Shown: in pieces, positions 51,636-59,949 of the stretch
Position numbering within the stretch: the first letter of the stretch is position 1
Layout of the letters: each line of letters begins with the position of its first letter
Source of the DNA: Paenibacillus_AP thailandensis
GTDB lineage: Bacteria; Bacillota; Bacilli; Paenibacillales; Paenibacillaceae
Assembly: GCF_042685365.1 (NCBI RefSeq)
Contig: NZ_JBHUMY010000020.1
Location: forward strand, 62,001-126,000
Direction: 5' to 3'
Length of the DNA stretch: 64,000 nt
Notes under the pieces: model-generated
What the model saw: only the letters and a program-made list of their open reading frames with translations
Databases searched by the model: none
What the model was told of the DNA's origin: nothing
Position numbers and translations under genes: made by a program

Positions 51636-52392
51636 TCTCCGTCATTTCCCCTCTCCAATGAATGACGATATCGTCAAACAATTGATGCTGGAAGCAGCGT
51701 ATATGTCTCATCTTCATCAGCTCCAGTATGGCCAGAAAGGTGACGACAATCTCGTGCTTGTTCATATTTTCCCGAATGAGCCGGGAGAATCGAACCGTTT
51801 CGTATTGCTTAAGAACCTCCACAATGTCCCGTATCCGATCCTTCACCGATATTTCGTCCCGCTGCACGGTGGCGACGATCGTCCGCCTTGCCGCCCTGCG
51901 CAGCGCCTTCTGAAACGCGGCGATCAGATCGCTGATATGTATGCCTTCAACCGGGTTGACCGGGGCTTCTTTCATATAAGGGGTCAAATCTTCGGGCTCG
52001 CGCATGTAAACGAGACTGCGCGTCAGCTCCCTTTCCTTCAGCTGCTCGGCAATCTGCTTGAATTTCCTGTATTCGATCAGCCTTTGAATAAGCTCGTCCC
52101 GCGGGTCGAGCTCCTCGCTCTCATCGGTCCACTCGTCCATGAAATCGTCCTCGAACACCGGAGGCTTCGGCAGCAGCTGCTTGCTTTTGATGGAAAGCAG
52201 CGTTGCGGCCATCACGAGAAACTCGCTCGTGACGTCAAGCTCCAGCTCTTTCATGGCGTCCAAATATTCCATGTATTGATCGGTAATCTCGTGGATTGAA
52301 ATATCCTGTATGTCAATTTCGGATTTATCGATTAAATGGAGCAATAAATCAAGCGGTCCTTCAAAAGAATCCAGCTTGTAAAGCACCGTCAT
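51604..52392 (-). CDS. scpA: segregation and condensation protein A
   Basis: Kleisin subunit that bridges the Smc heads. 262 residues; FEGPLDLLLHLIDKSEIDI at the N-terminus (Smc neck contact), a central variable part, and a C-terminal winged helix (VTFLAILELMK). The ATG at 52392 has AGGAGG upstream. scpB overlaps its 3' end. Confidence 0.95.
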   Translation of the reverse strand: MTVLYKLDSFEGPLDLLLHLIDKSEIDIQDISIHEITDQYMEYLDAMKELELDVTSEFLVMAATLLSIKSKQLLPKPPVFEDDFMDEWTDESEELDPRDELIQRLIEYRKFKQIAEQLKERELTRSLVYMREPEDLTPYMKEAPVNPVEGIHISDLIAAFQKALRRAARRTIVATVQRDEISVKDRIRDIVEVLKQYETVRFSRLIRENMNKHEIVVTFLAILELMKMRHIRCFQHQLFDDIVIHWRGEMTENGLLEAEIDY

Positions 52393-52458
52393 CCTTATTC
52401 CTCCTGCCTGTCTCATCAAACCCCGCCCCATAATATTACCCGATAACCTCGTTTAAGG

Positions 52459-52492
52459 TAAAGCCCCCTTCCCGGGACGGAAAGGGGGCTTT
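52459..52492 (-). terminator. riboflavin operon terminator
   Basis: AAAGCCCCCTT/AAGGGGGCTTT stem downstream of ribH, usable in both directions; followed by ACCTT on the minus strand. Confidence 0.75.
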
Positions 52493-52519
52493 CGGAACTT
52501 GCAGAGGATGATCCGGGAC

Positions 52520-52990
52520 TTAAGCCCGAAGCTGCTTGACCAAATTCGCCATCTCGATTGCGGAAACGGCCGCTTCGTAGCCTTTGTTGCCCGCCTTCGT
52601 TCCGGCGCGCTCGATCGCTTGCTCGATCGAGTCGACCGTCAGGACGCCGAAGATGGTCGGAACGCCCGTTTTCATTCCTACGGCCGCAACGTTTTTGGCC
52701 GCTTCGTTGCACACGTAGTCGAAGTGCGGCGTCGATCCCCGGATAACGGCGCCCAGCGTAATAACCGCGTCGTATTTGCCGCTTTCCGCCATTTTTTGCG
52801 CGATTAACGGAATTTCGAAAGCGCCCGGCACCCAGGCGACCTCGACGTCGCCTTCCGCTGCGCCGTGCCGCGTGAACGCGTCAAGCGCCCCGCTAAGCAG
52901 CCTTGAAGAAATAAACTCGTTAAATCGTCCGACGACGACTCCATATTTCAATCCCGACGATACTAAATGTCCTTCGTATACATGTGGCAT
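52520..52990 (-). CDS. ribH: 6,7-dimethyl-8-ribityllumazine synthase
   Basis: Penultimate step of riboflavin synthesis; forms a 60-subunit shell. 156 residues with VGRFNEFISSRLL, WVPGAFEIPL, GAVIRGSTPHFDYV and the catalytic histidine in that loop. Last gene of ribD-ribE-ribBA-ribH. A block of three 65-bp repeats separates it from ribBA. Confidence 0.96.
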   Translation of the reverse strand: MPHVYEGHLVSSGLKYGVVVGRFNEFISSRLLSGALDAFTRHGAAEGDVEVAWVPGAFEIPLIAQKMAESGKYDAVITLGAVIRGSTPHFDYVCNEAAKNVAAVGMKTGVPTIFGVLTVDSIEQAIERAGTKAGNKGYEAAVSAIEMANLVKQLRA

Positions 52991-53009
52991 GATTTACATC
53001 TCCTTAATG

Positions 53010-53203
53010 TTTTGTGAGGATTTGCTTCTTCGTATTGGCATCGAACAAAACTTGCTTCGGAAGCTTTCGCTTAGTTTTGTGAGGATTTGCTTCTTCGTAT
53101 TGGCATCGAACAAAACTTGCTTCGGAAGCTTTCGCTTAGTTTTGTGAGCATTGCTTCATCGTATTGACTTCGAACAAAACTTGCTTCGGAAGCTTTCGCT
53201 TAA
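53010..53203 (-). repeat. three tandem 65-bp repeats inside the rib operon
   Basis: Units at 53010-53074, 53075-53139 and 53140-53203. The first two are identical; the third differs at a few positions and is about 1 nt shorter. Each unit has GCTTCGGAAGC and, across the unit junctions, CAAAACT/AGTTTTG inverted repeats, so the transcript forms a row of hairpins between the ribBA stop and the ribH ribosome site. No ORF is maintained through it. Confidence 0.9.
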
Positions 53204-53209
53204 GCATCC

Positions 53210-54409
53210 TTATTCAAAATGCAGCATATGGCCGAGCTTGGATTGTTTCGTCCGCAAATAGCGGTCGTTGTCCTTGTTCGATTGCATTTGGATCGGCACG
53301 CGCTCCGTCACCTGAATGCCGTACCCTTCCAAGCCTTTTATTTTGCGAGGATTATTCGTCAGAAGGCGCATCTTGCAGATGCCCAGATCCTTCAAAATTT
53401 GCGCTCCGATGCCGTAATCCCGCAAGTCGTCCGGAAAGCCCAGCTTCAAGTTGGCATCGACCGTATCCAGCCCCTGTTCCTGCAGCACGTACGCTTTCAG
53501 CTTATTGATCAAGCCGATTCCGCGTCCTTCCTGACGCATATAAAGCAATACGCCTTGCCCGGCCTCATCGATTTGCCGCAGGGCGGCTTCAAGCTGCGGT
53601 CCGCAGTCGCACCGGTGGGAATGGAAGACGTCTCCCGTCAAGCATTCCGAATGGACGCGGACCAGTACGGCGTCGTCCGGATTCCATTCGCCTTTGACAA
53701 GCGCGACATGCTCCTTGCCGTCGACGTCGTTCGTATAGGCAATGGCCCGGAAATCGCCGAAGTCGGTCGGCAGCGAGACGTCGACGGCGCGGTGCACCAG
53801 CTTCTCCTTGGCGCTGCGGTACTGAATCAGCTCCTGAATCGTAATGAGCTTTAAATTGTGCTTCTCTTTAAATTCCAGCAGGTCGGGCAGACGCGCCATC
53901 GTGCCGTCTTCCTTGACGATTTCGCATATGACGCCGGCAGGCGCCGACCCGGCCAACCGCGCCAGATCGACCGCCGCTTCCGTATGGCCGGCGCGGCGCA
54001 ATACGCCGCCGTCCTTGGCGATTAGCGGAAACATATGGCCGGGCCTGCGGAAATCCGACGGCCTTGCCGCCGGATCGATAAACGATTTTACCGTCAGCGA
54101 CCTTTCGTGTGCGGAAATGCCGGTCGTCGTGGAGACGTGGTCGACGGATATCGTGAACGCCGTCCCGTGATAGTCCGTATTCCGATTCACCATCGGAGGC
54201 AAATCCAGCTGCGCGGCTCGCTCCTGCGTAATCGGAACGCATACGAGCCCCCGCCCTTCCGTAATCATAAAGTTGATTACTTCCGGAGTGGCGAATTCGG
54301 CCAGCGCAACCAAATCCCCTTCGTTCTCGCGGTCTTCGTCGTCGACGACAATAACGGGTTTGCCCGCCTTCAGATCGGCTACCGCTTCATCTATCGTGTT
54401 AAAGCTCAT
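53210..54409 (-). CDS. ribBA: bifunctional DHBP synthase / GTP cyclohydrolase II
   Basis: Supplies both substrates of riboflavin synthesis. 399 residues: RibB domain (1-200) with DDEDRENEGD near 21-30, and RibA domain (201-399) with the zinc-binding SECLTGDVFHSHRCDCG cysteines and YMRQEGRGIGL. Standard length and fusion order. 47 bp downstream of ribE; the tandem repeat array follows immediately after its stop. Confidence 0.97.
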   Translation of the reverse strand: MSFNTIDEAVADLKAGKPVIVVDDEDRENEGDLVALAEFATPEVINFMITEGRGLVCVPITQERAAQLDLPPMVNRNTDYHGTAFTISVDHVSTTTGISAHERSLTVKSFIDPAARPSDFRRPGHMFPLIAKDGGVLRRAGHTEAAVDLARLAGSAPAGVICEIVKEDGTMARLPDLLEFKEKHNLKLITIQELIQYRSAKEKLVHRAVDVSLPTDFGDFRAIAYTNDVDGKEHVALVKGEWNPDDAVLVRVHSECLTGDVFHSHRCDCGPQLEAALRQIDEAGQGVLLYMRQEGRGIGLINKLKAYVLQEQGLDTVDANLKLGFPDDLRDYGIGAQILKDLGICKMRLLTNNPRKIKGLEGYGIQVTERVPIQMQSNKDNDRYLRTKQSKLGHMLHFE

Positions 54410-54456
54410 GTTAATTCCCCTCCTTTAACGGCTTCTGACTCATGAATCTAAGGATT

Positions 54457-55116
54457 TTACAGAAACCCGTTTTCCGCCAAAAAGCTTGTCGTTAACCCGC
54501 CGCGGCGCGCAGCGGGCGTCTCATCCTTAAACCGCAGCAGATGATCGACGTATTTGCCGATGACGTCGCATTCGATGTTGACCGTATCCCCCGGCTTTTT
54601 GTGCTGCAAAGCGGTTTCCGCAAGCGTGTGCGGAATGATCGATACCCGAAAGCCGTCGCCTTCCGTATCTACGACGGTCAAGCTGATGCCGTCGATCGTA
54701 ATCGATCCTTTCGGGATGACGTAGCGGAGCGATTCCGAAGAGCTCAGCCTTAGCGAAAACACGACCGCGTTCGCATCCGTTTCCCTTCCCGTAATAACGG
54801 CCGTCCCGTCGCAATGACCTTGTACGATATGACCGCCGAAACGGCCGTTTGCCGGCATGGCCCGTTCCAGGTTTAGCGGCGAACCGGGACGCTGCTGCTG
54901 CAGGTTCGTCTTGCGGAACGTTTCCGGCATGACGTCGGCCGTAAAGGAAGTCCGGTCGTAGGAGATGACGGTCAGGCATACGCCGTTAACCGCAATGCTG
55001 TCGCCGATCGCCACCCCTTCGAGCACTTTGGAAGCCTCAACCGTCAGCACAAGCGCTTCGCCTTGGCGGAACACTTTCCTCAAGCGGCCGACTTCCTCGA
55101 TAAGTCCGGTAAACAT
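54457..55116 (-). CDS. ribE: riboflavin synthase alpha chain
   Basis: Dismutates two lumazine molecules to riboflavin. 219 residues composed of two similar beta-barrel halves: MFTGLIEEVG at the start and FGGHIVQGHCDG at the beginning of the second half, with LNGVCLT-like loops (AVNGVCLTV, TIDGISLTV) in each. 21 bp after ribD. Confidence 0.96.
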   Translation of the reverse strand: MFTGLIEEVGRLRKVFRQGEALVLTVEASKVLEGVAIGDSIAVNGVCLTVISYDRTSFTADVMPETFRKTNLQQQRPGSPLNLERAMPANGRFGGHIVQGHCDGTAVITGRETDANAVVFSLRLSSSESLRYVIPKGSITIDGISLTVVDTEGDGFRVSIIPHTLAETALQHKKPGDTVNIECDVIGKYVDHLLRFKDETPAARRGGLTTSFLAENGFL

Positions 55117-55137
55117 AACCTCACGCCCCTTTAATGC

Positions 55138-56244
55138 CTATTGTTTCCGATTTGCCGGATAACCGGTCACGCAAATGTCTTCGCCGGCCATTTCGACGGA
55201 TACTCTCTCCAATCGGACGGCATCCGCCATCCGCTCGAATCCTTCGAACGTAAACGTGCCGGGAGCTTCCTGGCCGCCGATAATTTTCGCCGCGTAATAC
55301 AAAACGATTTTGTCGATCAATCCCGCTTCCAGCATTGCGCCGTTCAGCTTGCCGCCGCCTTCGAGCAGGATCGAGCCGATCTCCATCTCCCCAAGCTTCT
55401 TCATCGCCTCGGGAAGATCGACCTGACCGCCGGAGCCGCAAATCACGACCTCGACGCCGGCGGCTTCAAGAGCTCGGCGCTTATCGGGATCGGCGCTTTC
55501 CGCGGCAAGAACGACCGTCCTTGCCGAACGGTCCGTGACGACCCGGGCTTCCAGCGGCAGCCGAAGCCGCGAATCGACGATAATCCGCACCGGGTCGATC
55601 GCGTCGACCGATGCCCGCGTCGTCAGCTGCGGATCGTCGGCCAGCACCGTGCCGATGCCGACCATGATGCCTTCGTGCTGATGCCGAAGCGTGTGAACCT
55701 GCTCGCGGGCCGCCGCGCCGGTGACCCAGCGGCTGTCGCCGGTGCGCGAGGCGATTTTACCGTCCAGCGTGCTGGCCGTTTTTAAAGTGACGAACGGCAG
55801 CTTCGTCGTTATATATTTATTGAACTTCTCGTTCATGAGCGTCGACTGCTCCCCGAGCAGGCCGACCGTAACGTCGATGCCCTCCTCGCGCAGCCGCGCG
55901 ATGCCCCGGCCGGCAACAAGCGGATTCGGATCCTGGGCGGCTACGACGACGCGCCGCACCTTCGCCTCGATCAGCCGCTCGCAGCAAGGCGGGGTTTTGC
56001 CGTAATGGCTGCATGGCTCCAGCGTCACGTAAGCGGTCGCGCCTTCGGCTTCCTCCCCGGCCATCCGGAGCGCATGCACTTCCGCATGTCCGGTGCCCCG
56101 TTTCAAATGCGTTCCGACGCCGACGATCCGTCCTTCCCTTACGATGACGCAGCCGACAACCGGATTGATGCCGGTCTGGCCTTGCGCTTTGCGGGCAAGC
56201 TCAAGCGCGAGGTTCATATAATATTCGTCGTTCAAAATATCCAT
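55138..56244 (-). CDS. ribD: bifunctional pyrimidine deaminase/reductase RibD
   Basis: Two successive steps of riboflavin synthesis. 368 residues: zinc deaminase domain with HAEVHAL and the PCSHYGKTPPCC cysteines, then a reductase domain (about 148-365, starting PFVTLKTASTLDGKIA). The ATG at 56244 is preceded by a G-run that belongs to the FMN-riboswitch terminator, so translation and termination are linked. First gene of the operon. Confidence 0.96.
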   Translation of the reverse strand: MDILNDEYYMNLALELARKAQGQTGINPVVGCVIVREGRIVGVGTHLKRGTGHAEVHALRMAGEEAEGATAYVTLEPCSHYGKTPPCCERLIEAKVRRVVVAAQDPNPLVAGRGIARLREEGIDVTVGLLGEQSTLMNEKFNKYITTKLPFVTLKTASTLDGKIASRTGDSRWVTGAAAREQVHTLRHQHEGIMVGIGTVLADDPQLTTRASVDAIDPVRIIVDSRLRLPLEARVVTDRSARTVVLAAESADPDKRRALEAAGVEVVICGSGGQVDLPEAMKKLGEMEIGSILLEGGGKLNGAMLEAGLIDKIVLYYAAKIIGGQEAPGTFTFEGFERMADAVRLERVSVEMAGEDICVTGYPANRKQ

Positions 56245-56251
56245 ATAGACG

Positions 56252-56294
56252 CAAAAATCCCCCCTTCGGCAGCAGCTTGCCAACGGGGGGGATC
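56252..56294 (-). terminator. riboswitch-controlled terminator before ribD
   Basis: ATCCCCCC pairs with GGGGGGAT, followed by TTTT, about 10 nt before the ribD start. The same G-run is the only candidate Shine-Dalgarno, so the hairpin would stop transcription and also hide the ribosome site. Confidence 0.8.
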
Positions 56295-56525
56295 TATCAG
56301 AGCTTCTTCGGCGCACCGCCAAACAAGGCTATCCGTTCCGATTCGCATGAAGAAGCGGAACGAAGAACCGGCCGTTCGAAAGCCGACTCAAATAAAGGAG
56401 CAGCTCTAACAAGCTCCTTACTCCGGCAGGTGCGGCATATCCGTCGACGACAAGCACGACATAAATGTGAAACCATTCACATCCATACCAGAACGAACGG
56501 CTATGCGTATTCCGAAAAGCTTCTC

Positions 56526-56727
56526 CTTCTCCCATCCAGACTATACTGTCGGTCCCGGAATTGCACCGGGTCCACCGTTCCGCTTCTTCTTCGATGCATT
56601 GTTGCGTTCGAATCGAAGCGGCCCGGGTCACGGACTGACGGACTCGCGCTTGCGGCCGGTTGTCCGGTTCGCAAGCGACATGTCCGATCACCGCCGGTTG
56701 GGAATTTCACCCGACCCCGAAGGCAGC
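56526..56727 (-). ncRNA. FMN riboswitch (RFN element)
   Basis: Minus-strand aptamer with the hallmark segments CCTTCGGGGTCGGGTGAA (5' part), CCCAACCGGCGGTGA, GAGTCCGT, GGTGGACCCGGTG and the closing CCGACAGTATAGTCTGGATG with GGAGAAG. It controls the ribDE-BA-H operon in response to FMN. A stem AAGGAGC/GCTCCTT (about 56395-56423) and the G-run terminator further down form the expression platform. Confidence 0.97.
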
Positions 56728-57056
56728 TTTATCATTTGACTTGTTATCAATGGTGTTCCTACCAACTGTTTCTGACAAGAACACATTAACTTTGAATGAA
56801 ATGTTACCACTGAAGAAACGAAAAAGCAAGAATATATAATCCTGCTTTTTTAACTTTACTTTTCATTTCCCCTCTCATCCTTCGTTAAAAGCGTCTCTTC
56901 TCCATGATTTGCCGCGGGGGCCGCCTGGTGCGTCTGTATTTATTTTTTCGGTACTTTCCGCCATCATGCTCCCGGTTCCATGTTTCAACAAAGTGCATTA
57001 ATCACCAACTTTTGAGAAATACTTTGTTCATTCCAAGGAAATGAGGTTATAAATGA
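56728..57056. other. intergenic region between the rib leader and the AT-rich orphan
   Basis: Holds the rib promoter (not resolved) next to the aptamer, a bidirectional hairpin AAAAAGCA/TGCTTTTT (56821-56850) and, near the orphan gene, an inverted repeat AACAAAGT/ACTTTGTT (56993-57028) that could be an operator. No gene seen. Confidence 0.5.
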
Positions 57057-57626
57057 ATGACTCAGGATACTGCTCTTGAAAAGCTAAGAGAACTAAAGAA
57101 AACATTTACAAACGAGTCGTTTGATTATTGGGGGCATTTTTCAAATGCAGGTACTTGGCAATTTTGGGTCAACATTGCTTTTCTTGTCCTTCCTTTAATA
57201 GCCTTGTATTTTCTAATTGATAAGAAAAAGGCTTTGTTAATTGGCTTTTTCGGATTTAATGTCCACGTATGGTTTACAAATATCGACCAATTTGGAGTTC
57301 TTCGCGGACTATGGAACTATCCTTATTACGTTATCCCATTTACGCCGGTTAGTTTTGTTTTGGATGTCTCCCTTGTTCCCGTTGTGTACATGCTTGTATA
57401 TCAATGGACAATAAATAACAACAAAAACCGGTACCTTTATTTGACCCTTGTTTCTGCCTTCCTTGCTTTCATTTTCAAGCCCATACTCACATGGCTCGAT
57501 TTGTTCAGAATGTATGAATGGATGAACTTTGTCTATTTGTTCTGCGGTTACTTAATTCTGATGCTTATCTCAATTTGGATTACCGCCTTCTTTTTACACC
57601 TCCAGAAATCTGTAGCGCAGCGATAA
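57057..57626 (+). CDS. CBO0543-like membrane protein, AT-rich orphan
   Basis: A 189-residue protein with about five membrane spans and many aromatic residues (HVWFTNIDQFG, YWGHF, WMNFVYLF). It fits the loosely defined CBO0543 family of membrane proteins of unknown function. Codons are visibly AT-richer than in flanking genes, and it is the only plus-strand gene in this part, suggesting recent acquisition. The ribosome site (GAGG, 10 nt) is modest. A strong terminator follows. Confidence 0.7.
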   Translation: MTQDTALEKLRELKKTFTNESFDYWGHFSNAGTWQFWVNIAFLVLPLIALYFLIDKKKALLIGFFGFNVHVWFTNIDQFGVLRGLWNYPYYVIPFTPVSFVLDVSLVPVVYMLVYQWTINNNKNRYLYLTLVSAFLAFIFKPILTWLDLFRMYEWMNFVYLFCGYLILMLISIWITAFFLHLQKSVAQR

Positions 57627-57664
57627 TCCTTGCTTACCCCAATTCCCTGTCGAATCCGTGAATA

Positions 57665-57709
57665 AAAAAGCCGCCAAAAACCGAGTTATAGCAAGGTTTT
57701 TGGCGGCTT
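57665..57709 (+). terminator. terminator of the AT-rich orphan
   Basis: GCCGCCAAAAACC/GGTTTTTGGCGGC, 13-bp perfect stem flanked by A and T stretches; likely bidirectional. Confidence 0.85.
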
Positions 57710-57719
57710 CTTCGCCTCA

Positions 57720-57748
57720 GGGAAGTTATTCCGATCCCGAAGGCAGCT
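57720..57748 (-). other. decayed fragment of an FMN-riboswitch 5' half
   Basis: On the minus strand AGCTGCCTTCGGGATCGG...CTTCCC matches the start of the rib aptamer (56699-56727) at 24 of 29 positions. Nothing else of the aptamer is recognisable. Confidence 0.6.
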
Positions 57749-57855
57749 GTTACAATGCTTTTGTAAACAAGTAACGAAAAGGCTGCTTACAAAAGTCTAC
57801 TTTTCGAAACGTAATTCTTAAGCGATATGCTCGTCCGATGGACATTCGCCGCGAC

Positions 57856-58287
57856 TTAAGCTTCGTATACTTCGACCTTTTCCATTTTCGTGCCGTTTCT
57901 GAACGTATCGACATGCTCCATGCCTTTTGCCACTTTGCCGAATACGGTATGTTGTCCGTCCAGGTGCGGCTGAGGCTGGTAGCAAATATAAAACTGGCTG
58001 CCGCCCGTATTGCGTCCGGCGTGCGCCATCGCAAGCGTGCCGCGTTCGTGCTTGTTCGGATTGATTTCGCAATTGATCGTGTAGCCGGGACCGCCGGTGC
58101 CGTTGCCGACCGGGCAGCCGCCTTGCGCCACAAAGCCCGGAATAACGCGATGGAACGTCAGACCGTTATAAAATCCGCTGTTCGCCAGCTTCTCGAAGTT
58201 AGCCACCGTATTAGGCGCGTCCGCTTCGAACAGGTCCAAAATGACTTCTCCGCCGCCTTCGAGCGTAATTTTTGCTTGTTTTGCCAT
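57856..58287 (-). CDS. ppiB: cyclophilin-type peptidyl-prolyl isomerase B
   Basis: Cytoplasmic prolyl cis-trans isomerase. 143 residues with the cyclophilin core: TFHRVIPGFVAQGG, the GGPGYTINCE loop and GSQFYICYQPQPHLDGQHTVFG (substrate groove residues F/Y/H). Full length. Between lysA and the rib operon, as in B. subtilis. Confidence 0.96.
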   Translation of the reverse strand: MAKQAKITLEGGGEVILDLFEADAPNTVANFEKLANSGFYNGLTFHRVIPGFVAQGGCPVGNGTGGPGYTINCEINPNKHERGTLAMAHAGRNTGGSQFYICYQPQPHLDGQHTVFGKVAKGMEHVDTFRNGTKMEKVEVYEA

Positions 58288-58376
58288 AATCGCATCTACC
58301 TTTCGTATCCATATTGACGATCAAGCCGACAGTTACGTTGTCCTTGGGGAAGGACAGACGGTCTTCGGCGAGATTC

Positions 58377-58423
58377 AAAAAAGCCAGCCCCGCCTACAAG
58401 TAGACAGCATGGCTGGCTTTTTT
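58377..58423 (-). terminator. lysA terminator
   Basis: AAAAAAGCCAGCC pairs with GGCTGGCTTTTTT; the symmetry makes it bidirectional. Confidence 0.9.
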
Positions 58424-58460
58424 CAAGGTCCGGTAAACTATACGTTACCAAAAAACACCC

Positions 58461-59792
58461 TTACTTCGCAACTCCGGTTTTGCTCAGACGCGCCGGAATC
58501 ACGTCGTTGCATACGATGTTGTCCAGCGACTCGCGCTTTACGACAAGATCGGCTTCGCCGTTTTGAACGAATACGACGGCCGGACGACGGATCCGGTTAT
58601 AGTTGCTCGCCATCGCGTAGTTGTAAGCGCCCGTGCAAAATACGGCAAGCAGGTCGCCCGGATTCGCCTTCGGAAGCTCCAGGTCCCAGATCAGCATATC
58701 GCCGCTTTCGCAGCATTTGCCGGCGATCGATACCGTTTCTTCGGCCGGCTCGTTCGCACGGTTCGCGAGGACGGCTTCGTATTTCGATTGATACAGTGCA
58801 GGACGCGGGTTATCCGTCATGCCGCCGTCGACGGCCACATATTTGCGGACGCCCGGAATATTTTTGCTCGTGCCGACCGTATAGAGCGTCGTGCCGGCGT
58901 CGCCGACCATGCTGCGGCCCGGCTCTACCCAAATTTCAGGCAGCGGATATTCCGCGGCCGTAAAGTTTGTAACAACCGCATCCGTAATCGCGCCGACATA
59001 TTCGGCGATCGGAAGCGGCTTGTCTCCTTCGACGTAACGAATGCCGAAGCCCCCGCCGAGATTCACCACGCTGAACGTCAAGCCAAGCTCCGCGCGAACG
59101 GAAACGGCGAACTGCGCTACTTTGTCCACCGCCATCCGGAAGCCTTCCACCTCGAAAATTTGCGAGCCGATATGGGAGTGTACGCCCAAAACGACGAGGT
59201 TCGGAAGTTTCATCGCTTCCTCGATCGCTTGACGCGCAGCTCCGTTGCCGATGTCGAAGCCGAACTTCGAATCTTGCTGGCCCGTCGAGATGTAATCGTG
59301 CGTATGCGCCTCGACGCCCGGCGTCACGCGCAGCAGGATGTTGACTTTTTTGCCTTTGTCGCCGGCAAGCGCGTTAAGCAGCTGCAGCTCCACGAAGTTG
59401 TCCACGACAAAGCAGCCGATGCCCGCATCCAGCGCCATGTTGATTTCGTCGGGCGTCTTGTTATTGCCATGGAAGTGAATGCGCTCGACCGGAAAACCGG
59501 CTTGCAGAGCGGTGTACAGCTCGCCGTCCGAGACGACGTCAAGCGACAGCCCTTCCTGTTCGGCGATGGCGCACATCGCCATCACGCTGAACGCTTTGCT
59601 CGCGTAAGCGACCTGAAACTTCAAGCCGGAAGCTTTGAAAGCTTCCACATATTCGCGGGCCCGCTGGCGGACCAGCGCTTCGTCCACGATATAGAGCGGC
59701 GTGCCGAATTTTTGGGCCAGATCGGTCACGTCGTTGCCGCCAATTTCCAAATGGCCTAGTTCGTTTATTTTGCTCGTTCCATGCAAGAACAT
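58461..59792 (-). CDS. lysA: diaminopimelate decarboxylase
   Basis: Last step of lysine synthesis; PLP-dependent, fold III. 443 residues: PLP lysine Lys66 in YASKAF, HGNNKT, SHIGSQIF, the glycine-rich NLGGGFG loop, EPGRSMVG and CESGDML motifs all intact. AGGGGAA lies before the ATG at 59792. A 52-bp palindromic region lies about 60-115 nt upstream of the start codon. Confidence 0.97.
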   Translation of the reverse strand: MFLHGTSKINELGHLEIGGNDVTDLAQKFGTPLYIVDEALVRQRAREYVEAFKASGLKFQVAYASKAFSVMAMCAIAEQEGLSLDVVSDGELYTALQAGFPVERIHFHGNNKTPDEINMALDAGIGCFVVDNFVELQLLNALAGDKGKKVNILLRVTPGVEAHTHDYISTGQQDSKFGFDIGNGAARQAIEEAMKLPNLVVLGVHSHIGSQIFEVEGFRMAVDKVAQFAVSVRAELGLTFSVVNLGGGFGIRYVEGDKPLPIAEYVGAITDAVVTNFTAAEYPLPEIWVEPGRSMVGDAGTTLYTVGTSKNIPGVRKYVAVDGGMTDNPRPALYQSKYEAVLANRANEPAEETVSIAGKCCESGDMLIWDLELPKANPGDLLAVFCTGAYNYAMASNYNRIRRPAVVFVQNGEADLVVKRESLDNIVCNDVIPARLSKTGVAK

Positions 59793-59854
59793 CTATAATT
59801 CCCCTCGCTTTATCGGCGGAGAAGGCAGGACATGTCCAAAAGCCCGGGCCGCCT

Positions 59855-59906
59855 GGATAGAATAATATCATTTGCATCTATAGCATCAGTATATAATATT
59901 CTATCC
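59855..59906. repeat. inverted repeat upstream of lysA
   Basis: GGATAGAATA (59855-59864) and TATTCTATCC (59897-59906) are exact inverted repeats around a 32-nt AT-rich centre. There is no T-run, so it is more likely an operator or leader hairpin than a terminator. Confidence 0.55.
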
Positions 59907-59949
59907 GCGAGAGATATGGATAAATTAGCAATAGATTTGTATTTTGCGG

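Noticed and set aside
53010..53203. CRISPR array
   Set aside because: Three units are directly adjacent with no unique spacers and there are no cas genes; it is a tandem repeat.
57720..57748. A second functional FMN riboswitch
   Set aside because: Only the first part of the aptamer is recognisable; the remaining helices are missing.
58563..59759. Plus-strand ORF of 398 codons opposite lysA
   Set aside because: Arginine/histidine-rich composition typical of antisense reading; lysA motifs are all intact on the minus strand.
59793..59949. Lysine riboswitch upstream of lysA
   Set aside because: The space is only about 160 nt and the conserved L-box core is absent.
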